Source: Hydractinia symbiolongicarpus (Eukaryota > Cnidaria > Hydrozoa > Anthoathecata > Hydractiniidae). Taken from it: a DNA stretch of 64,000 bases. The translations under genes were made by a program, and so were the position numbers. The notes under the pieces are model-generated. The model saw nothing but the letters and a program-made list of their open reading frames with translations, was not told the origin of the DNA and searched no databases. The stretch covers positions 5,456,001 to 5,520,000 of the forward strand of contig NC_079886.1 of the NCBI RefSeq assembly GCF_029227915.1, written 5' to 3'. The number at the start of each line of letters is the position of its first letter. Position 1 is the first letter of the stretch. Shown in pieces: positions 57,764 through 64,000 of the stretch.

Positions 57764-57808
57764 CGCAGCAGGTATTAGAAAATGGTTCATTTTCTAATAC
57801 CTGCTGCG
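57764..57808. repeat. Perfect 21-bp inverted repeat with 3-nt loop
   Basis: CGCAGCAGGTATTAGAAAAT G at 57764-57784 is exactly complementary to 57788-57808, around GTT. It lies in a stretch with repeated ACAAAACG/ACAAAATG units. No element or gene is attached. Confidence 0.9.
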
Positions 57809-58859
57809 TACCTCATACAAAACGGGGCTCAAATGTCTAAATATAAAAGCGTTTGTGTTACTACATTAAAAGCCTTGCAGAGCTATGACAGCTCATATTC
57901 CATATACTGTTTTCTCTCCTTCTTAACGGCTACTTAATATTTCATGTAGGTAATAAGAACTATATTATATGCATACTAACTATATGCAAAAAACGTGCCA
58001 TTTCATCGTACTTCATTAATATTTTAAGCAGTAAAATTTTAATGTTACAAGAATAGGTTGTTTTGCACTTCATCCACGTCATATGTTATGAACTCTTTTT
58101 TAGTAACATGAAATGCTTGAGGGATTCTTAAACCGAGCAAAGCAAATATAATCCGCATTAAGCCAGGCTATTTTAATTATTTCAGTAGAATATTCCAAAT
58201 CAGAGAAACACTATGTAAAACACAAAATATTTTAGTTCATGCCTCTACAACGTTATGTACATAACGTCACACAGGAGAAAAAGTGAGGGGGATAGGGGTA
58301 ATCAATTATAGATGATTTGAGATGTGCGTGCAAAGGATGGAGCTATCGCTGAGGCATATGTATCTTGAGTATTGAAGTATTGACAATGTTGTAATCGCTA
58401 TAATCAGAGACAAAATTAATTCAACGTCTGACAAAATAACCCTTTCCCTTGCTTTGTCTCAGCTTACCGAAAAGCTGTCTCTTAGTCAAAATAGTCTGCA
58501 CTGTATGAATCCAACGTTGTCAGGAGGGAGAGCTGCAAAATATCAATACTTTTTAAGATTTTTAATTACATTTCGTGCAGGGTCTGTTACAAAACTCCTT
58601 TTTATGTGGCCGTTGTAAACGGTGTCAAATGTTTGCGGACAACACATTCCACTTAGAAGCGGAATTTCACACAAAAATTGCGAAAACATGCTCACATTTT
58701 GAGTTGAACTATGTTAAACTTGTTTTTGTACAGATCACGGTTGCATGGCAAGCATTTCAACATCAAAGAACCAATAATATTCTTTACTGGAAGATCATTA
58801 ATTAACATATTAAGTTTTGCTATAAAACACTTTGAAATGTAAATTAAAATAAACAAGCC
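57809..58859. other. Intergenic, no gene seen
   Basis: AT-rich sequence. A 76-codon frame at 58575-58805 has no family resemblance or splice partner. Confidence 0.5.
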
Positions 58860-59644
58860 TTAACCCTAGGTCCGGTGTTTTTCAAACATATTATGACCGA
58901 GGGGGGGGAGGGGGGGGGGTAAATGGGCGGATTCCGGGCCCCCTTTTTAACTATTTATAGGCTTATTCAAATTGAATCAAACTTGGCACACTTATAGTAC
59001 GTCACAAAAAGAACAAAATGGCGGCAATAAATTTTTGCTTGCGTCAGCATATTTTTTGTGACGTCATCAAAAGCTTGCAATTTGTTTAAAATGCCTTTAG
59101 TTCTAGAGCTGATTTTTACCTTCTCTTAAAGCTACATAAAAGTTATTTAACATATTTTCCGGTTTTTATATAGATCGCATAAAAAGTTGCCGAAAGTTTC
59201 CCGAAAATCCGTTTTTTCCGATTTTCGGGGAAAATCCGAAAAATTCCAAAACATGGAAAATGATTTTCTTAATGAAACAATGTTGTATTGTAAGTTTCAA
59301 GTTCTAAAGATAATCCTTTCAAGAGTTATTATATTTTCCCCGTTTTAAGGGTTTCGAGTATTAGCTAATATCAAAGCCTTTGAAAGTTATGGGACCTTTT
59401 GATTTAAGATTTGGCATGCAGGTGTCTAATTGATAAATATTGAAACTCAGTAAGTATCATAGCCATGCAGCATAGTGTTAAAGAGTTATTAAAAAAACCC
59501 GTCAAGGGGAGGGGGCGGAATCCGCCCACTCCCCTGGACCGAATAAAAGACTAAAATGATAGTATAGAAATTTATATCACTTTTGACCGACAACAAAACG
59601 ACAATATAGAGAAGACAATTATGTACTTAGGGTCTTAGGGTTAA
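58860..59644. mobile_element. piggyBac-like MITE (TTAA duplication, CCCTAG ends)
   Basis: TTAA at 58860-58863 is followed by CCCTAGGTCCGG, and the right end TACTTAGGGTCTTAGGG is followed by TTAA at 59641-59644, giving TTAA-CCCTA...TAGGG-TTAA. Just inside are G-rich stretches and an inverted GGGCGGATTCCG / CGGAATCCGCCC pair (about 58925 and 59514). The body of about 780 bp has no transposase. Confidence 0.7.
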
Positions 59645-60199
59645 ATAGTCGAAAAAAAATATTTAAAGCTTTTTAAAACAAAAAGAGAATGGACTGTGAC
59701 AAAATAACAAACGGTTGTAAAGAAAACAATAACAGTCTATACTTATTGCAGAGTAAAACACAAGGTCAGTGCAATGGAATGTTGTTTTTATTTCCAAATT
59801 GTAAATTCTTATGTACTTTGGGAATATATAAACTTTATTGTAGCAGTTACCATACCACGTTTAAAAGTTATTGTGCAGCTAAAAACTTAACTAACTACTT
59901 AAAAAACTCTTAGCATGTGGAGAAAATTTTACAAACTTGATTGACTCCTGGTTATCAGAGGGTAGTTATTTCTGGTACTGCAACTATCGTTGACTTTCTT
60001 TCATTCATTACATACTACGTCCTCCGTCTTAAACTCTTCAACGCACAGTATTTCATCGACTTACTCAGTTGTCTCGCACACATGACATTCTGAAGTCAGG
60101 CACCTTTCGTCAGCAGAGTTACAAGCAAATCTTTCAACGATATCATGGGGATTGGTTTTGGCATTTGCGAACTTTTTGGAAACCACTGATTGAGCCCTG
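59645..60199. other. Intergenic, no gene seen
   Basis: No supported feature. Short frames here lack family resemblance. Confidence 0.45.
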
Positions 60200-60789
60200 T
60201 CATAAAATATACAGCATTTTAGCATATTTCGCACAGGCAGGTCGCATGCGGAATGTTCTTATTAAAAATGTATTCTTTATAAGTTTTAGTGTTTCATAAA
60301 GAAAGTTTCCGACCAAATACTTCCACAAACGAATCATCAATTTCATGTGTAGTATTCATTGCTGAGCATCCGTTAGCAATATCCAATATGTCGGTCAGTG
60401 TTCAAAGCAGGTATTTTTTCTGCTTGAAGACTTTCTCACCGCCAAATCTTCCCAATATACACCTGATCGTTTTTGCCTGGAGTTGCATAGGTGATATCTG
60501 GGCGATGCAAAAACTCAATTAACCAGGATTTTTCTTTGACGGTTAGTTCATGTTTCTTCCGCCCTTTATTTTTTGCTTGTGGTGCAATTCTTACTTGGAA
60601 CTTTTTAGCTAAACTCGATACAATGGCTTTTTTTCTTCTAAGACTGTCCAGCAAAGCTTTTTCTGCTTTTCGAAGAGACCGCATAAGGGTAGATCGATGA
60701 CTGAAGCCTTCGGGAGTTGGCCAAGATGTCGGAGATAATGGAGCCATATCTTTAGAAGTAGTCACAGTAATGTAGTAATAAATAGTCAC
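60200..60789 (-). pseudogene. Transposon-like ORF fragment
   Basis: The minus strand is open from an ATG at 60789 for 117 codons: basic helical sequence (STLMRSLRKAEKALLDSLRR KKAIVSSLAKKFQ), then ELTVKEKSWLIEFLHRPDIT YATPGKNDQVYIGK. After a frame break near 60445 it continues FGGEKVFKQKKYLL, stop, TLTDILDIANGCSAMNTTHE ID. The pattern 'LT..EK.WL..FL..PDITY.TPG..D.VYIGK' looks like a repeat-encoded DNA-binding or transposon protein of invertebrates, from memory. Its class is unassigned. Confidence 0.45.
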
Positions 60790-61664
60790 ATAGTTTTTGT
60801 GACGGAATAAATAAAGGCATTAGTAAATTTTAACTGTCATATTTAACTTTATGCTTAAGATGTGCTTACATTTTATAAAACCTAAGCGTAGAAATGCTTA
60901 AAAGGTGCTAATGAAAAGTGCCTATAAAAAAAAGGGAAATAATCACACCAAAAATTAAAGGCTCACCTTACTTTGAGAAGTTTTATTACACACACACAAC
61001 ATTCTCAAGCTTGCCCATTGTTTACTTTCCAATAATGCGTTCAAGTTTTACATTCGAATCAAAGATACTTCTCCATTGCAACGTTCAATTTTTCACAGAA
61101 AAGCTTGAAAAACATAAATTGTTGTGAAATAATCCATCTAAATTATCTCATCCTATCCATATGGATCAGTATTACTAAGATTTACATGAGAAACGTTGAG
61201 TTAGAGTCAAATATTGTCGTTAATAAAGAAAACATTTTTGTCCGTCTGTCACGCAAATTTTTTTCAAGTATTAATGTTAACTAGCTCAAAAAAAAAACAT
61301 AAAATGACAACATATTTATTGTTTTCGTCCTAGCCATTATCAGAAAATAACAATATTTTTATTATTCTGTTAACTTTTAAATTTTGTGTAAACGCAACGA
61401 TTTTTGTAACAGCCTCGGATGACACAAAGTTATTTTCCAAAGTGAAAAAACAGAAGTAATACAGATCAACTACAAAATGATCTTGAAACTATGTATAATT
61501 GGTCAAAACTGGTATATGGTTTTCAATTTTAATAGATGTAAATGTCTACACATTGTTTGCAACAATCAACACCATGAGTTGATACATTGATAGTTGAAGC
61601 TGTAGAAGTATGTGTATGTTGATGCAACTATGAGTGTGCAGATGCTGTGTCAAAAAAAAACAGA
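60790..61664. other. Intergenic, no gene seen
   Basis: AT-rich sequence with no recognised feature. Confidence 0.5.
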
Positions 61665-62265
61665 ACCTTTTGTCATCTAACGAACGCTTCAATGCAAAAC
61701 CAAAAGCAACTTGTGTATATTATACAAATCCCTAGTGAGACTTTATGTTGAATACAGCATACAAACATGAGGACCATTGCTGCAAAAAGACATTGACAAT
61801 AACATAGAAAAGGTCCAGAGAAGATTTACTGGGATGATCACAAGTATTGGTGTCATCTACCATATGAAGAAAGAGTTAAACAATGTAATTTGACATCTTT
61901 GGAAATGCGGAGATTAAGAGCTGACATGAAGTATTTAAAATAATGAATAGATATAAAAATTTGAACTTGAATGACTTTTTTGAACTGAGTGAGAATTTAC
62001 TGACAAGAGCAGACTCAAAAAAGATTTGGAAGCTTTATAGATTCATTTGTTCCTCAGTTATAAATGAATGGAACATTCTACCAGAGAAAGCAGTCTCTGC
62101 CCCTTCAACAATCCTTTAAAAAGTTTATTCAACCACAGTTTGAGACTGTTGGGTAGCTCTACACAAGTCAAAGAAGGCTTCCTGCCCCAGTTCTAAAACA
62201 AACCACCGATGTTGGCCTGCCAAGACCTACTAAGACCATACCGGTGGATCCGGTATGTTATAACG
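61665..62265 (+). pseudogene. LINE 3'-end fragment, sister of 28.5-29.15 kb
   Basis: Broken frames read NAKPKATCVYYTNP, VEYSIQT, LLQKDIDNN, IEKVQRRFTGMIT and VINEWNILPEKAVSA, ending in a tail CCACCGATGTTGGCCTGCC...CCATACCGGTGGATCCGG. The order and sequence match the minus-strand copy at 28.5-29.15 kb in opposite orientation. Confidence 0.75.
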
Positions 62266-62383
62266 TAACTTTGCACAACTGAACATCTATTTTTGTTGGA
62301 ATGCCATTTTTAAAATATAAAACAAAAGACAACGGATTAAAAAAAATCCGGAAAATTGTTGCCAAAAACTTTTGCGTTTGGCG

Positions 62384-62497
62384 ACTTTTGGGAGAACTTT
62401 CGCGAATTCGAATTCAAAATAACTTTTAGGAGAACTTTCGCAAATTCGAATTCGAAATAACTTTTGGGAGAACTTTCGCAAATTCGAATTCAAAATA
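62384..62497. repeat. Three 38-bp tandem units
   Basis: Units starting ACTTTTGGGAGAACTTTCGC and containing AATTCGAATTC repeat exactly three times with few differences. Confidence 0.9.
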
Positions 62498-63342
62498 AGG
62501 TTCGTTTCCGCATGAAAATTTTTTGTGTAAGACAAAAATACAAGAAAATATTTCATTCGGTAAGTCGCATTCGAGATATTTAGTATTATCTGCATTCATT
62601 ACTGTTTTAAAGAATCGGTTTATTCAAAAAATGTTCGCAGCACCCAAGAAGAATGAAAACACCAAATGTTATTGTAGTTGATGATTAAAGAAAAAATAAA
62701 CCACTGACTTTGGTATTACCCGTGTTAAAATTTTTTTACGGTAAAAAAATTTTTTTCGCGTTTTACTGAATAAAGTCTTGCGAAAATAATAAAAATTCGA
62801 AGTTTCTGTCCGCACAAGTTTTTGCTCATAAAGTAGCCAGTCAAGAAATAATACTTTGAAGAATTTTCTTAATATAATAATTTACACTTTCATAAATGCT
62901 ACAGAATTTTCTTTTTTGCTATAGTTGTACTACCCTACTAAAATTTACAGTCCAGATTTATAGTATCATAAAAAAAATGTTCATACCTGAAAAGGCTTTC
63001 CAAAAGCAGGGTACCAATTTTCGACAAGAAACAAAAGAATTCATTGACTTAGAGTCCTTTTAATGTCAAAATATGAACAAGATCCGCTTAACTAAAAAAA
63101 AATTCGTTGCTTTAGAGTAAAATATGAATTAATTTACAAAATGTTTTCTCCTTTTATTTACAAAGTATTTATTCTCGTTTTTTTGTTTTGTTTTTCTTTC
63201 GTTTACTGATAGAGGTATAAAGCCATTAACAATCTTTGTGATTTTTTTATAGGCGCATTTCTCGATAAGTAAATCAGTTAAATAAGCATATCTTCGCCAG
63301 TACAAAACCTCTGGTGGTCACACTTTAAACAATCTGATGTAG
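62498..63342. other. Intergenic, no gene seen
   Basis: AT-rich sequence with a perfect-looking local repeat of AAAATTTTTTTACGG / GGTAAAAAAATTTTTTT near 62727-62752. No gene. Confidence 0.45.
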
Positions 63343-63684
63343 TCACAGTAAACAAATGACAACAATGCCGCATATGACCAGGGCTGTTCCAGTTCCAGTC
63401 ATCTGTGTCACTTGTTTGTACTTTACAATTTTTTTGACAATTTTTCGAAATCCTCGTATTCTCCTCGCATGTAACTGTGATGCTTTCGTTGGTTGAACCT
63501 GGCGACGACAATATTGAGGAGAGTTCAATAGTGCTCTGTAGAATTCTGTTTGGTCTGTGTAACCAGAGTAATCAAAATCGGGAGCTGTTGGATGGCTATC
63601 TGGAACTTCAGCACTAATGGAATCGTATGGAGCACGTGACACGTATTCTTGTTTATCTTGGATACAAAGTAAATCACTCTCCAT
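63343..63684 (-). CDS. Hypothetical 113-aa protein with C-terminal membrane segment
   Basis: A single open frame from ATG 63684 to TGA. The N-terminal half is acidic and polar (MESDLLCIQDKQEYVSRAPY DSISAEVPDSHPTAPDFDYS GY). The middle is basic (HARRIRGFRKIVKKIVKYKQ). The last 13-15 residues are hydrophobic (TALVICGIVVICLL), which fits a tail-anchored or C-terminally truncated membrane protein. Tyr motifs (YDSI, YSGY) could be cytosolic phosphosites. I do not recognise a family. It may also be the first exon of a longer gene, since the hydrophobic segment is short. Confidence 0.45.
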   Translation of the reverse strand: MESDLLCIQDKQEYVSRAPYDSISAEVPDSHPTAPDFDYSGYTDQTEFYRALLNSPQYCRRQVQPTKASQLHARRIRGFRKIVKKIVKYKQVTQMTGTGTALVICGIVVICLL

Positions 63685-64000
63685 ACAATCTCGTAAGTTT
63701 TTCGGATTAATTTTTACGACTTTTCACTTCAGACTTTTTTTGATCGTTTGTTTTTTTAAATCTCTTCTAAAAAATAAGTTAAAAAACGGTAACATCTTAA
63801 ATCCTTTTTTTCTGTAAATAGAAGTGAGATAAGTCAAAATTATCGCAACTGAAAAAGAGCAAAAATTGAGTGAAGCATTTAGAAAATACCCTGTTTAAAT
63901 CATGAACAAGAAAGTTTTAAATACAAAAATAAGAAAAAACTTGCTAGGGAGGATGTAATTAAAGAAGCAAACTTGTTAGATGGTACGTAAACAATTTTTT
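63685..64000. other. Window end, no gene seen
   Basis: Possible 5' region of the small minus-strand ORF. Nothing else is supported. Confidence 0.4.

Overview
The window is intron-rich, AT-rich animal DNA. GT-AG introns, long AT-rich intergenic stretches and decayed LINEs, a Ty3/gypsy fragment and DNA transposons show that it is eukaryotic. A secreted PAN/Apple-type plus C-rich-hook gene, short introns and the repeat content point to a cnidarian, possibly a medusozoan; this placement is an inference, not proven.

Layout. 1-595 (minus): 5' end of POFUT2, the O-fucosyltransferase of thrombospondin type-1 repeats. 1440-16874 (plus): a 24-exon gene whose exons all join in frame, encoding an unrecognised secreted protein of about 1867 residues. 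18.4-19.9 kb: a 1548-bp DNA transposon with perfect 30-bp inverted ends and a broken integrase-like transposase. 20.6-22.2 kb (plus): a three-exon secreted cysteine-rich protein. 24.4-29.2 kb: a palindromic 15-bp array and retrotransposon debris. 30355-39870 (plus): complete 19-exon ATIC (593 aa), the bifunctional last enzyme of de novo purine synthesis. 40594-56079 (minus): a roughly 21-exon receptor-channel gene, convergent with ATIC. 56-64 kb: mainly intergenic, with a piggyBac-like MITE, a Helitron end, a LINE copy, transposon relics and one small ORF with a C-terminal membrane segment.

The main discovery candidate is the 40.6-56.1 kb gene. Its predicted product (about 1274 aa) carries four thrombospondin type-1 repeats, a cysteine-rich module, a helical segment and three fibronectin III domains. 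These are followed by a channel with ionotropic-glutamate-receptor topology (S1, TM1, pore loop, TM2, S2, last TM) but a potassium-channel selectivity filter, TTVGYGD. A 20-nt microexon is needed to keep the frame. Potassium-selective glutamate receptors are known from Synechocystis (GluR0) and a bdelloid rotifer (AvGluR1); I know of none with this ectodomain. Two of its TSP1 repeats carry the POFUT2 acceptor consensus, so the partial POFUT2 gene in the same window is a plausible, though not necessarily linked, processing enzyme.

All exon models were built by eye from reading frames, splice signals and phase agreement; no alignment or transcript data were available.
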